64,000 bases of DNA from Ilex aquifolium (GCA_951799425.1 OX637391.1:54101069-54165068), one strand, 5' to 3'. Positions 23,953 through 36,500 are shown, numbered from the stretch's first letter. Translations and numbers: made by a program. The notes: generated by a model from the sequence alone, not told the origin.

Positions 23953-25290
23953 TTAATTTATCAGGTTATAAATAACTCAAATTTCTAATCGAAAAAAATT
24001 ATTTTTTTGGTATGGTAATGATTTTTTTTTAGTATATAACAAATTTGTTTCTATTATATTATTGTGTTGTCTGTAGTTATGAAAAGTCATTGGCAATATA
24101 GATACCACTAGAGTCGCATTTTTTTAAATTGAGTCATATTTTTTAGACAATAACATATTCGAAATAATAACTTTATATTACATTTGTGCCATATTTGTAC
24201 AAATTAGGAATAAAAAATGTCAAAACAATATTTTTTCTCTCAATTAGAACCACCTAATATAGAGTTTCCATAAATTAAAACCACTTGGTCCTAATTCAAG
24301 TAAAATCACTCAATTCTTTAATTTAGCTAGTTAATCTTTAAAAATTTATCTACAATTGAAGAGTTAAACTCATTTTCTACTTATAATTATCAAATTAAAA
24401 AATGATACAAGTACATTATTCATAAAATTCTAATTACTATAAAGGATAATTTGTATTAGAATAGAATGTTCCACTAGAGTTGCATAAAAAGTGTTTACTT
24501 TTAATTTTAATTTTTCAAAATAATACTCTATTTTTAGAAAAAAAAAATTGAAAATAGAGTGTCTTATTAGAGTTGAATAAAAACATTTATTTTTTATTTA
24601 CACTTTTTAATAAACATGCACGATGTCAAATATATGATATGACCGTTAACACAATACGAAATTTGAAGGTTTAGGTCTTTTTTAAATCACCCATTTAATA
24701 AACGGGTGAATCCGATATAATACGATTAATGAACGAATCAGGTATGAGTGAAGTCAATTAGAAAAAATATACGACACGACTCATTTATATGTCAATTATA
24801 CACAGTTTATATACGATACGAATTCAAAATAACATAATTTTTTTATGGACAAATTAAATATGAATTAAATAATTTTTTAAACAAAATCAATAGAACTCAA
24901 TATCAACCTGGCTCATATAACACGATTCACATGCCTACTATAACTTATGTTGCGTGGTGCAAAGAATGAACTCCTATTTAGGTATGGGTCTATCTGCCTA
25001 TGGTGTGTGAGGATGTAGACAATTAAACAAGAAGGTCTAAAGTAGCTCTTAGCATTTGGTAAGGGACCTTAGACTTGAGAGGGAGAGAGAGAGAGATTTT
25101 GGGTGGTGGGTGTGGGGGGTAACGTGCGCATGAGGTGGTGGGTAGTGGGAACACGTCACTGTCTGCAAGTCCCGACAAAGTCTCGAGTGCCAACGTCTTC
25201 TTTCTGTCTTGGAACATCTCCCCCCTCTCCAGTCCCCATTCACCGAGAAAAAGAAAAGTGCGCAGTCACTCACTTCCCTGCCGTTCATTT
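23953..25290. other. AT-rich sequence, then a GC-richer patch
   Basis: 23,953-25,020 is AT-rich with nothing recognisable. 25,080-25,290 is a GC-richer, GA/TG-rich patch that looks like a promoter or leader, cut by the next Mutator-type element. No coding frame with similarity follows it. Confidence 0.4.
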
Positions 25291-26153
25291 ATTTTCTTTG
25301 GAAAAATTTCGGAACATCCCTTCTATTTTGTCATATTTTTAAAAAAAAAAAATTTATTATTCAAAATATCATTAACACCTTTTTTAGTTTCTTGCCATTA
25401 AACACCATTTCTAACAAAAAACAAAAAATATTCACCTAAAATATCAAAATTATCCCTACATAAACTCCAAACAATTTTTTTACATAAAATTCGATTAAAA
25501 TTTGAGTCGATTAAAATTATTTTTTACATATTAAAATTCAAGCTAATTAAAATTTATTTTTTTATATATTAAAATTTGGTTTGAGCTAATTAAATTTTAT
25601 TTTTTTTTCGTATTAAAATTTGAGCCTATTAAAATTCATTTTTTACGTATTAAAATTCGAGTCGATTTAAATTTAACCTGAGTTGATAGAGTCAATTAAA
25701 ATTCGATTCAATTCTAGTTGATTAAAGTTTATTTTTTTTACTTATTGAAATTTGTGTCAATTAAATTTGATTCAAATTCATTAAAATTCGTTTGTTACGT
25801 ATTAAAATTTGAGTCGATTAAAATTTATATTTTTTTATATATCAAAATTTTGGCTAATTATAATTCAATGCAAGTTGATTAAAATTTGATTCGAGCCGAT
25901 TAAAAACGAATTTTAATGGGCTCGAATTAAATTTTAATCGACCTAAATTTAAATACATAAAAAATTAATAAAATAAAGGGGGTGTAGATGAAATTTTTCC
26001 TAAAATATATCATTGGCAATTTTATAAAAATTATATTCTAGTTAAGACCTTTAATATGACAAGGGTGTCTGTGAAGATTCAAAAAATAGAAAGGATATTC
26101 TTAAAAATATAATAATTTAGAAGGGATGTGACTGATATTTTCCCATTTTCTTT
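25291..26153. mobile_element. Fold-back Mutator-type element, copy 2, 9-bp target duplication
   Basis: Element 25300-26144 (845 bp) is flanked by ATTTTCTTT at 25291-25299 and 26145-26153. It begins GGAAAAATTTCGGAACATCC (first G of the family end lost) and ends in the inverse of GGGAAAATATCAGTCACATC. The interior uses the same short ATTAAAATTxGAGTCGATTAAAATT repeats as copy 1, with an inversion about two thirds of the way in. Confidence 0.85.
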
Positions 26154-26611
26154 TTATTTATTGCAACTTTCTTCATCTTTTTTCCTCAATATCGGTACCC
26201 AGTGAAGGTTCAAACCATTATGTTGACTCGTGGGATTGTTTTTGTTTGTTAATTGCGCAGCTTTTTGAACGCTTTTTCTTTAACAAAAATACAAATAATT
26301 CAGGATAAAATAGTCAATTAAAAATAATTTCTGACATAATGTCAATTTTTTAAACAGGATTGAAAAAAATTTGGTATCATATTAAAAATTATAATTTTTT
26401 TTGGTATCTGTTGTTTGATTAGATTTCTGTTTACGAATATTAATAGGGTCGAGTCTTGATCATATAATTTTCATTGTACGACTATATATTAAATTAAATT
26501 AAATTTTATCGTCTAAAATTTGATGCCCCTGTAAATGTTGTAAAAACAATGTTTAGGGTATGTGGTGTCATCTCTTACGTGACCGAGGGATTGACTATAT
26601 TTGTCTAGTAA
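26154..26611. other. Intergenic sequence before the nested element complex
   Basis: AT-rich, no coding frame. It ends at base 26611 (A), the left flank of Helitron A. Confidence 0.5.
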
Positions 26612-26621
26612 TCTATATAAT

Positions 26622-27132
26622 TGATGGTGTAATTCTACGTTCTCAACAGACAGATGAATGCTAGGTTTATCCCCTAGTGTACCCGATGTAAATCAAGAGG
26701 TTTATAGTGGTTCACCGAGCTTCCGAGCTTGGCTAATCCACTCTGTAATGGAGATATATGCTCCCTGTTCTTTATTGATCGTAAAAGCTGATTTTTTCTT
26801 CACCCCTCTAATGGGGGTCCTTTACAATATTTATGGTGATCCCTTTAACCCTAGGGAGTCCCCCCGGAGATTGCCTCCTTTAATCATGGGATTTCCCTAA
26901 GACGAAGGAGAGAAACTTGGGTTAGTCGAGAGTCCTATGCCTAAAGTCTCGGTCCAACTGTTGTCTTATAGGTGCCAGCTGTTTTCAAGTGATTTCCCGA
27001 AGACATTGGCTATGAACTCTTTTAGGCTAAGCTCGGGTCTGGGTCTTCTGAATTTAAGAGTTCTAGGCTGAGCTCCTTTACTGACCTACCGAGCTGAACT
27101 TAAAACCTGGGATTAATTTTCAGACATCATCA
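26622..27132 (-). repeat. 3' LTR of the Tat element (511 bp)
   Basis: Bounded by TGATG and CATCA. Identical to the other LTR except at four transitions. On the minus strand a TATA-like ATAAATATT and, further on, an AATAAA polyadenylation signal (plus-strand TTTATT near 26,771) occur in the order expected for transcription in that direction. Confidence 0.97.
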
Positions 27133-27150
27133 GTTGCCCCCCCAGCCCTT
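27133..27150 (-). promoter_or_regulatory. Polypurine tract of the Tat element
   Basis: The minus strand reads AAGGGCTGGGGGGGCAAC immediately before the 3' LTR, the position and purine richness expected for plus-strand DNA priming during reverse transcription. Confidence 0.7.
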
Positions 27151-27760
27151 AGTCCAAGTTAACTTGGGTAGGGGCTGAGTTCCAATCAAGATAGAGCTGA
27201 CGACCTCGATTCTCGTGTAAACAGGTCCCTGACGGTTATGGGTTATCATTCTTCTGCCTCGTTTCCCGCGCACGCTCTCCACTCGGTGTGATAGGCTTTA
27301 AATGCTTTGATTCGACAGTAACGGCCATTTTTCCCTCTTGAAGCTTCAAACCCCCCATCTTCCTTTACTTCTGCAAATTCAGACTCTTCACTTCCTTGGT
27401 CAATCTAGGGTTCCGTTGGACGCATCTTTTCCCTTGAATTTGTGTGTGTGGCTTGCTCTCTCCGACCTTCGGCTTGCTTCTCGTCCTTAATTAGGTACGC
27501 TTCTCGTGTCTTTCCCTCTTTTTCTCACTCTGGATCCCTCGAGTTCGAGGTGGTTGTTGCATTTCTGGGTTTTTCGATTCTTTTATTTCTGGAACCGTGA
27601 TTATTGCTTGTCTCCTCTCCCGGGTTTCGTGGATTGGCGTTCTATCGTACATATTCTTGTTGTAGGGAGTTACTGTGTTGACCCTTGGGTTATTAAGGAG
27701 AGCTTGAGTAACATTCCTCCTCTTTATCGTTCTTTCCATTTGCCCTTTTCTTGCCCAACG

Positions 27761-30452
27761 ATGTCTGCTTCTTCTGGAGCCACTCCTTCTTCTCTTTCTC
27801 TTTTAGGGGATCAATCAATCGAAGAGGATTCTGATCTGGGGGCTGTGGGTGAAGAGATTGATAATTTCCCCGGTGTTGATTCAGCCGATATCCAGGCCCC
27901 TCCTGTTGAGCCTCCTTCTACGTCCTCCCTTGTAACTTCTGATAAAAGGAAGGACAAAGTGAGTGGTGTAGGTATTACCGCTCCAAAGGTGTCGTCTGCC
28001 TTTAGCTATGCCGAGAGCGTAGGCCGTAGTGAGGTTAGCCCTTCCCTCATGAAGATCCTGAGCGCTCGTTACGGTTTCCCTCCAGGGGTTAAATATTGGT
28101 GTCCTGACGAATATATCCCCTATATCTCTAATGTTCATAAGAAAGTCTGTTTCTTCGTTGCCGCCTTTGAAAATGGGCTGCGATTCCCACTCCATCCTTT
28201 TATAAAGGGAGTTCTCCAACATTTCAATGTCTGTCCCGCTCAGCTCCCTCCCAATTTCTAGGGGATTTTGGTGGGATTACTTGTTTTCTTCAAAATCCAC
28301 AAACTCGGGGTCCCCTCCATTCCCTTGCTTACTCATTTTTTCAATGTCAAGCACAATTCTACCGAGGGTTTTCTGTATATTTCCCGACGTACTAAGATTA
28401 AAGTGCTAATTTCTGACCCCCCGAGCTCCCGCAAGCATTGGAAAAAACAGTTCTTTTTTGTGGAAGGCTCGCAGTGGGAATACAATCCGGCAGATAGGAC
28501 CGACACTCTCCCGGTTCCTAGAGACTGGTCTAACCCGGACAATCTGGGTGAGTTTTCTTGATTGTGTCCAGGCTTGATGATCTTCTCTGATCTTACTTTC
28601 TTATTGGTCCCTAGGTAAGAGACTTGAGCTTGATCCGAAGGATGAGGAAGTGTTACTGAAGTTAGAGGAATGCCCTTCAGCGAGGTATTCTGAGCTCATC
28701 CGACCTCGTGTCCTTATAGCCCAGGGGCTTAGTCTTCCAGGGGTAGTTATAGAATCCCCTACTCCTCTTTCCGTCGAAGCTCCTATTCCTTCCCCAGTAG
28801 CTTCAACTGAGGTGACAGGTGGTGGTTCTTCCCTTTACCTGTTTCCGATACTTTAAACTTCCATGGCTGATGATGAACTTCCTTTTATGATTTTTAGGTT
28901 CTTCCTCAATGGAGCCCTCCTCCCAAGAAATTAAGGCCAAGATAGCCCAACTGAAGAAGGGCCAGAGTGGGAGTAAGCGTAAGCCTGAGGTCAGTTCAGA
29001 CAGCAGACCCATCACCAGAGCTAAGTCACATCCGCCGGGACTACCCCCGAAAAGCTCTGGCCCGGCTACCAGGGTTCTCTTGAAGAAATCGAGCTCCCCT
29101 GCTTCAACTTCTGAGGGTCTTGCTCCCTCCTTGAGTTCGGATCAAGCTCCCTCATTGACCGAGGTCGAGAACGCTCTGGGACTTATTCCACAACTTCAGC
29201 CTACCAGCTCTCCTCTTGGATCGCCTGAGAATATCTCCCTGACAACCACACTGAGCTCTAAACCGAGAAAGGAGAGGCGGCTTAAGACAGAAGGAAGCGA
29301 GGACTCTCTCTTGGACAACATTGACCTTGCTGCCGGCGCTATATCTTCCATCATTCCTGACTCCGACGTTGTCAGGGCTGCCATCATGTCTTTAGAGAGT
29401 TCCATTAATTCAGCCCTTTATGGAGCCACTGCTGTACGCACCTGTTGTTTCTACTTACGTCTCTTATCTGCTGCCTGTTTTCTATTTATCTCTGACCGTT
29501 TATTCTTTTCTTTTCTTTTTAGTTGGCTATTCATGTGAAGGGCTCATTGAGTCGAATCCGCTCTATGGAGAGCTCGGTCAAGACGTCTAAAGCCTGGGAA
29601 GCTAAAGCAGCAGAGCTGACCTTCGCTAATGATGACCTACAAGCTCAACTCCAGAGCCTCCGGGAACTTTCTGAAAATCAAGCTTCTACTATCCAAAAGT
29701 TGGAGATAGAGAAGAAGAAGGCCCTAGAAAGAGAGACGAGAGGTAAGGATGAGCTAACAAAGGTCAAGGAAGAGCTCAAACTTAAGACGGAATCCTGGGT
29801 CAAGGTAAACCAAGAAAAATTTGAGGCGCTGGCGTCTGTGAATGAACTGAAAAGTCAATGTAGCATCCTTGCAGAGGCGCATGATGTCATGCTTGCCGAT
29901 CTTGAAACTCAAAGAGCAATTGTTAAAGAGAGGGATGACCTGATCGTCAAGCTGAAGGACGATGTTGTTACTAAATGGGCAAAAGGGTGGCTAGCATTTC
30001 AAGAGGTCGCCGAGGAAGCTTATCTTGAGCTGGACTTTAATTTTGACGTTCCAGCTGAGGAAAATGAGGGGGCTTTAGTTGAAAATGAAGCAGAGGTGCC
30101 TGGCTCATCTACCGTTCCTGAGGGAGCTCCTGTGGGCTCAGTGCTGCCGCCTGAGACTCAAGCTCAGAGTCTTCCACCTGCTGTATCTGTTTCTTCCTTG
30201 GATACCCCTGAAGCTATCATGCCCCCTGCTCCTGTCGACCTGCCTGCCTCGGCTCCTTTCTCTGTAGAGCTGGTAGTGAGGGCTTTAACCGAAGCTGATG
30301 CTCCTATTCCATTAGCTACGCCTGGGACTTTGGCTACTTCCTTTCCAGAAGTTCCATCTGCCATTGCATCCACGACTTCGCCTGCAGATCCAGCCAATAC
30401 TTCCACTGCAGACCTGCCAGTGACTTCACTTCCTGCCCCTTCCACATCATAG
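27761..30452 (+). pseudogene. Antisense gene 1 of the Tat element (Transposase_28-like + coiled coil), one nonsense codon
   Basis: Lies opposite to gag-pol. A spliced model joins 27761-28547, 28615-28818, 28898-29433 and 29523-30452, with three short GT-AG introns of 67-89 bp and phases 1, 1 and 0, giving 818 codons. Residues about 100-260 resemble the 'putative gypsy type transposon' family (Pfam Transposase_28): FPLHPFIKGVLQHF, VCPAQLPPNF, GILVGLLVFFKIHKLGVP and KKQFFFVEGSQW. The middle is Ser/Pro-rich with basic KRKPE text; exon 4 has a coiled coil (about 29,560-29,960) and a Pro/Ala-rich tail. One TAG at 28259-28261 replaces the tryptophan expected between PPNF and GILVG. The function of these proteins is unknown. 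Confidence 0.8.
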
Positions 30453-30829
30453 GAGTTTTTACTATTTTCCCTGTATTATTATTATTATTTTTTTTTTAAA
30501 TACTTTCAATCTATTGGTGTACATGCTGCTCATTTTGAACAAAGCATTTTGCTTTTGTCTCTGCCTCCTTTGCGTTTGTCATGTTCTTGACACCTGATCT
30601 GTCTTGACTGAACTGCCTGGGTACTTGCCGTGGGTTATAGACGTCTTTTATGAGCTCGTGAGATAAATAGAGGTCTCTTTACGAGCTAACAGTCTTTGAG
30701 CTGACTACATCGAAGGCTGCAAGGCTTTTGGTTTACTATTTGCCCCCCTGCTTCAAGAAATACTTTAGTTTTTCTTAAAGCAAAATAACTGTCCCTGAGT
30801 CTCCTTTTATGAACTAAAATATTCACCAA
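30453..30829. other. Spacer between antisense gene 1 and the tandem array
   Basis: Probably the 3' untranslated region of antisense gene 1, followed by sequence containing scattered GAGCT motifs that foreshadow the array. No gene seen. Confidence 0.4.
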
Positions 30830-31527
30830 GAGCTGAAGAACTCTTTTTCACGAATTACACAGTTCATTATGAGCTACATAACTTTTCTTGTGAACTACAA
30901 AATTCATTTTGAGCTACCGAGGTCTTTTCATGGAATAAAATTCATCATGAGCTTCAGAGCTCTTTCCATGAATTATAAAATTCATCATGAGCCACATAGC
31001 TCTTTTCATGAATTAGAAAACTCATCATGAGCTGCAGAGCTCTTTCCATGAATTATAAAATTCATCATGAGCTGCAGAGCTCTTTCCATGAATTATAAAA
31101 TTCATCATGAGCCACAGAGCTCTTTTCATGAATTAGAAAACTCATCATGAGCTGCAGAGCTCTTTCCATGAATTATAAAATTCATCATGAGCTGCAGAGC
31201 TCTTTCCATGAATTATAAAATTCATCATGAGCCACAGAGCTCTTTTCATGAAATAAAATTCATCATGAGCTTCAGAGCTCTTTCCATGAATTATAAAATT
31301 CATCATGAGCCACAGAGCTCTTTTCATGAATTAGAAAACTCATCATGAGCTGCATAGCTCTTTCCATGAATTATAAAATTCATCATGAGCTGCAGAGCTC
31401 TTTCCATGAATTATAAAATTTATCATGAGCCACAGAGCTCTTTTCATGAAAAAATTCATCATGAGCTGCAGAGCTCTTTCCATGAATTAAAAAAAAAAAA
31501 TTCATCATGAGCTGCAGAGCTCTTTGG
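30830..31527. repeat. Tandem array of about 17 units of about 40 bp
   Basis: Unit pattern ATGAGCTGCAGAGCTC, TTTCCATGAATTATAAAA, TTCATC. Units at the left end are diverged; the central ones (about 30,960-31,470) are nearly identical, with two alternating variants (GCTGCAGAGCTC with TTATAAAA; GCCACAGAGCTC with TTAGAAAA). Each contains the palindromes GAGCTC and TTCATGAA. Such arrays between integrase and 3' LTR are a known Tat feature and a proposed source of satellite DNA. Confidence 0.93.
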
Positions 31528-31849
31528 CTGTATCAAACCGCTTCTCTCATACGAACATCAGGATGGTAGTAACTTCGAAAAAGAGAAACTGAAACGCGGT
31601 CCTTTCGTCAAATAACTTGACCCATAGTCGGTTTGCTTTCCCCATTTATTATTGTCTTCCTTGTTGTTAACCGCCACCGGTTTTTAGGAAAACGAAAAGG
31701 CAGTTAGCCTTCTTCCTTTCCTATTCCTTATTTCTTGATTCTTTTCAAAAGGCTCTATTTCCCCCTTTTCTCTAGTTTCAGAAAACTTCAAGAAACTTCG
31801 TTTTTCTTCCGAATCTGAAAATTTACCTCTTGTCCTTTCTTTGATCTCA
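31528..31849 (+). promoter_or_regulatory. Putative leader/promoter of antisense gene 2
   Basis: Pyrimidine-rich, GC-richer sequence leading to the ATG at 31850, similar in style to the stretch before antisense gene 1. No sharp promoter element can be assigned. Confidence 0.3.
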
Positions 31850-32948
31850 ATGGCTGCCCCCATTTCTTCCCTGTTCCAGGAGCGTGCTTCTTTCGGTATC
31901 GATCGGGAGTGGCACTCTCGCTACTTGACTCTGTCGACGGTGTCTCCTTCTGATTTGGAAGGCATCCAAAAAAAGTTTTTTTTTCATCTTAATTTACCTT
32001 TACGTGCCCCTACTGCAAACGAGCCGTGCAACTTCCTATCAAGAGGAGAGGTTTGTCTCTTCGAAGGCGCCCTAGAGTTTGGCCTTTGTCTTCCCATACA
32101 CCCTTCCATAGGGCGTATCTTGGCGTACTATGGTCTATGTCCGTCCCGTCTCTCTCCTCGTGGCTGGGCGGCTCTGGTCAGTTTCTTCTTGTTCTGGCGC
32201 CTAAATGGCAATGATAGGTTCCCTTTTGTCTCTGAATTTCTTTACTTCTTCGAGGTTGAGGAAGATGATATCCCCTGTTTCAGTTACTTTCGTTGGAGGC
32301 ATTTTAATATTCCCCTTTTGGTCATGGGTCTTCCTTCCAACCCTGAGGGATGGTCACAGCGCTTCTTCTTTGTTTCCGGGAATTCTTGGCGGTCTCCCGA
32401 GCTGCGCTGTCCCAGTACTAGGGTCCCAAGGTCCTGGAAGAGCTTTTCACGCATTAGTAAGATCAACCCTGAACCCTTTTCATCCTCTTTTGTCTTAAGA
32501 TTAATTCTCATCATGTCTTTGTGTTTTAGGTCCACCTGAGCTGGATTTGCCTGAGACGCCCAACATTGACGAGCTACTGACTGCTGAGCCTATGACCTTT
32601 GCTGAACTGATGACGAAAGAGAACCTTCATCTGCTCAGCGCTGAAGCTGCTGGATATGAATTCTCCTCTGCCTTAATCTCGCCTTGGACTTCATCTTCCG
32701 AGTCCGGTGACGAAGCTGATGAGGAAGAAGACTCTGGTGGGGAGGATGTAGGTACTTCTTCCAGGAAGCGTAAAAGGGAGGGCTCTTTCTCTCCTCGTTC
32801 GCCTACGAACACCTGTCTTACCCCGGCTGGTAGCAAACTACTGGCAGTGCTCCGCGAGGTTGAGCAAGAGAGGGACGCATTGAAGGAGGAAAATGTCCGT
32901 CTCAAGGACGAGGTGGCTGAGCTGAGATCCCTTATCAAGAGGAATTAG
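31850..32948 (+). CDS. Antisense gene 2 of the Tat element (Transposase_28-like + leucine zipper), intact
   Basis: Opposite strand to gag-pol. The model joins 31850-32456 and 32530-32948 (73-bp GT-AG intron, phase 1): 341 aa with no internal stop. The N-terminal about 190 residues show the gypsy-associated Transposase_28 pattern: CLPIHPSIGRILAYYGLCPS, RLSPRGWAALVSFFLFWRL and SQRFFFVSGNSW. Exon 2 is acidic (DEADEEEDSGGED), has a basic SSRKRKREG patch that could be a nuclear signal, and ends in a heptad coiled coil (LLAVLREVEQERDALKEENV onward) to residue 341. Domain order, motif spacing and the phase-1 intron match antisense gene 1, so the two are diverged paralogues. The biochemical role is unknown; the upstream ATG at 31850 is the first in frame. 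Confidence 0.82.
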
Positions 32949-33590
32949 GAAATTTCCTTTACTGTTATGCTTTCCGAATGTTTTCTTCGATCAACTGAAC
33001 TTTTGTACCCCCTTTTTTTTTTTTGAAAATACTCTGCGGGCCTGTTGTTGGTTTACCTGCCTGTTGCCTCTCACATCGTGATTGCTTGTTTTGGTCTGAT
33101 GGACTTACTTCCCCTTAGCTTAGGAGACCCCTGAGCGGTTTTTCGGAATCTCTCGCTTAATTATGAGCTTCGGTGTTCCGCTGGGCTGTAGAGCTCATCC
33201 GAGCTTTTGGAGCTCAGTGAACGGTCTCGTAAGTTTCAGAGCTCGGCAATTGATTGCGTAAATTTAGAATTTTACTCGAGCTACTAGGGCTTGGTTACAG
33301 AGATGGGCTTGTGAGCCCCGCTGTAGGACTACCCGATCATTCCTTAGGTTTAGATTTTGAATTGTATGTACGTGTCTGAGCTACAAGGCTCACACGCGTT
33401 GCTAATAGGCGTTCCGGGCTCTTAAGGGCAAGAGATATGTTTTCAGCGAAACCACTGTGGTTTGCCGGTCACTGAGGTCATCTAATCCGAGGTTATTTCT
33501 TGTACCCTAGGTCCCCTGGCTCCTCGCTCCATCGAGCTTAGGAATCTATCCATGCTATAGGGCTTGCTGAGTCTTTATGAGTATTCGTGC
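32949..33590. other. Spacer between integrase end and antisense gene 2
   Basis: Contains many GAGCT motifs like those in the tandem array but without regular periodicity. It probably holds the 3' ends of both converging transcripts. No coding frame seen. Confidence 0.45.
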
Positions 33591-36500
33591 TCATCTGAAG
33601 CTTGCAATAAACCTAGAATGATAGAACCTCTTAAGGTGCTCAGCATTCCAAGAGTGGGGTAGGACCTTCCCTTCTTCCGTTTGTAACTCGTAATTCCCAG
33701 GTCTGATTATTCTCGAGACAATGAATGGGCCTTCCCAATTTGGGCCCAATTTCCCGTGGGCGGGATCCTTTCTTGCGAGCAAGAGCTTCCTGAGCACAAG
33801 ATCTCCTACTCGAAAGCTCCTAGGTCGGACCTTTCTGTCATAATACCTGGTTGTCTTCCTCTGGTAGTTCTGAATGCGTTGAAGAGCTGTCTCCCTTTTT
33901 TCCTCTAGGAGATCGAGGTTTAGCAAGAGGGACTCATCATTAAGCTCGGCCTCCATCAATTCCATTCTGGGTGATGGTAATCCTATTTCTACAGGAGACA
34001 CGGCCTCTGTTCCGAAAGCCAATGCGAACGGGGTTTCTTGAGTTGCTGACCTGGGGGTTGTTCGGTATGCCCAGACCACCTCGGGGACGTATTCAACCCA
34101 TTTCCCCTTTAGCGATTCGAGCTTGGTTTTCAACGCTGACTTGATTGTTCTGATTGTCACTTCTGCTTGCCCATTGGATTGCGGATGCGCTGGAGCTGAG
34201 AAATAATTCTTTATTCCAAGGTCTGCGCAGAACTTCCTGAACTTCGGGTTGTCGAACTGTTTTCCATTGTCAGAAACAATAGCTCTGGGTATCCCAAACC
34301 TGCAGATGATTGACTTCCACGTGAAGTTCTAGATCTTCTGCTCCGTAATTGTTGCTAAAGGTTCTATTTCCGCCCATTTGGTGAAGTAATCCACCCCGAT
34401 GATGGCGTACTTGCATTGCCCCACGCCGGTGGGAAGAGGTCCTAGAATATCCAATCCCCATTGTTGGAAAGGCCAGGGACTTATCACTGACGTTAGAAAT
34501 TCTGGCGGACAGTGCGAGATGTTGGCATGTACTTGGCACGTTTTGCATTTTCTTATCAGATCAGAGGTATCCTTCAACATCGTGGGCCAGTAGTATCCCT
34601 GCCTCAAGACTTTTCCTGCTAGCGCTCGAGCTCCTATATGATTCCCACAAATTCCTTCATGGATCTCCCTAAGTATATAGTCTGCATCTTCCTCTCCCAC
34701 ACACTTGAGGATAGGTACCGAAAATCCTCTTTTGTACAAGTTTCCTTGTATAATGGTGAATCTGGCGGATCTCATTCTTACCTTTGCTGCCTCTTTCTGC
34801 TCTCTTGGCAAAGTTCCGTTCTGCAGATATTCCCTAACGGGATCCATCCAAGTTGGAGTGGAAAAGACTGGGAACATTTCAGCCTCCTCAGACTTCACTG
34901 ATGGCTCTGCTAGATACTCTACCGGTATCAATCTGTCGAGCTTTTCTCCGGAAGTAGTTGCTAGTTTAGCCAATGCGTCTGCTCGGGAATTATCTGACCT
35001 GGGGACGTGTACTATTTTTACCTGCACAAATTTTCGGATTAGTTCATGTACTTTTCTGAGGTAAAGTACCATCTTCTCTCCTTTGGCTTCATAAGATCCC
35101 TCTATTTGCTTTACCACGAGCTGGGAGTCACTAAAGATCTCGAGCTGCTCTGCCTCCATAGAATGGGCGAGATTTAGACCTGCTATGACGGCCTCATATT
35201 CTGCCTCATTATTAGAAGCTTTAAAACTGAACCTGAGCGCATACTCTACATCTATCTCCTCTGGTGAAGTTAGGATCAATCCAGCTCCACTACCTTGAGC
35301 GTTGGCGGCTCCATCTACCGAAAGTTTCCAGGTCGGGAGGTCAGGTATCATCTGCGCTGCTTCCAAGGGTGTCTTCGTCATGAATTCTGCGATGAAGTCG
35401 GCCAGTATCTACCCCTTGATGGCAGTCCTTGGCTTATACCTGATATCAAATTCGCTGAGCTCTATAGCCCATTTTACCAACCTTCCTGAAGATTCTGGCT
35501 TGTGCAACACTTGTTTCATCGGCTGATCTGTTGGGATCTCAATGGTATGAGCCTGGAAGTAAGGCATGAGTCTTCTAGCTGTTGTGACCAAGGCTAACAC
35601 AAGTTTTTCCATCTTCGGATATCTCTCCTCTGCCCCCCTCAGAGCTCTGCTGCAGTAGTAGACTGGCCGCTGGGCTCTGTCTCGCTCCCGAACCAGCGCT
35701 GCGCTGGTTGAGAAGTCTGAAACTGCTAGGTATAGGGCAAGTACTTCCCCTTCTAGAGGGCTGACTAGAACGGGTGGAGAGCTTAGATAATTCTTCAATG
35801 CCTCGAATGCTTCCTCACATTGTGTGTCCCATGAAAAAGCCTTTTTTAGAATTTGAAAGAAAGGTCGGCATTTATCACTTGACCTCGACACAAAGCGATT
35901 CAAGGCAACTACTCTCCCGGTCAGGCGCTGTATCTCCTTTGTATTAGAGGGCGGCTGCATATCCAGAATTGCTTTGACTTTTTCTGGATTGGCCTCTATT
36001 CCCCTGCTGTTGACTATGAAACCTAGAAATTTACCGGCTGAAACTCCGAAGGCGCACTTGGCTGGGTTGAGTTTCATCTTGTATTCCTTCAGAATCAGAA
36101 AGGACTCTGCCAAATGTTGAATGTGGAGTTCTGCCTTCAGCGATTTGACCAACATGTCGTCGATGTAAACTTCCATGGTGGCCCCGATTTGTTTTTGAAA
36201 CATTCTGTTCACTAAGCGCTGATATGTTGCTCCAGCGTTCTTCAATCCGAAAGGCATGACCTGGTAGCAGTAGGTCCCCTGTTCGGTTATGAACGAGGTC
36301 TTCTCTTGATCACTAGTGTCCATCCTTATTTGATTATACCCCGAAAAGGCGTCCATGAAGCTGAGGAGCTCGTGACCGGCAGTAGCATCCACGATCAAGT
36401 CTATCCGAGGTAAGGAGAAGCTATCTTTGGGGCAGGCCCGATTGAGATCAGTAAAGTCTATACAGAGGCGCCACTTGCCGTTGGTTTTCTTTACAAGGAC

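Noticed and set aside
26601..26611. CTAG|T just left of Helitron A as another Helitron 3' end
   Set aside because: No hairpin precedes it; a chance four-base match.
26658..26900. 80-aa open frame, repeated almost identically at 39190-39432
   Set aside because: Both copies lie inside the two LTRs and are antisense to element transcription; the identity reflects LTR identity, not a gene family.
31145..31327. 60-aa repetitive peptide frame
   Set aside because: Created by the 40-bp tandem array.
30832..31527. CRISPR-like array
   Set aside because: Units are contiguous with no variable spacers, and the DNA is a plant retrotransposon; it is a plain tandem repeat.
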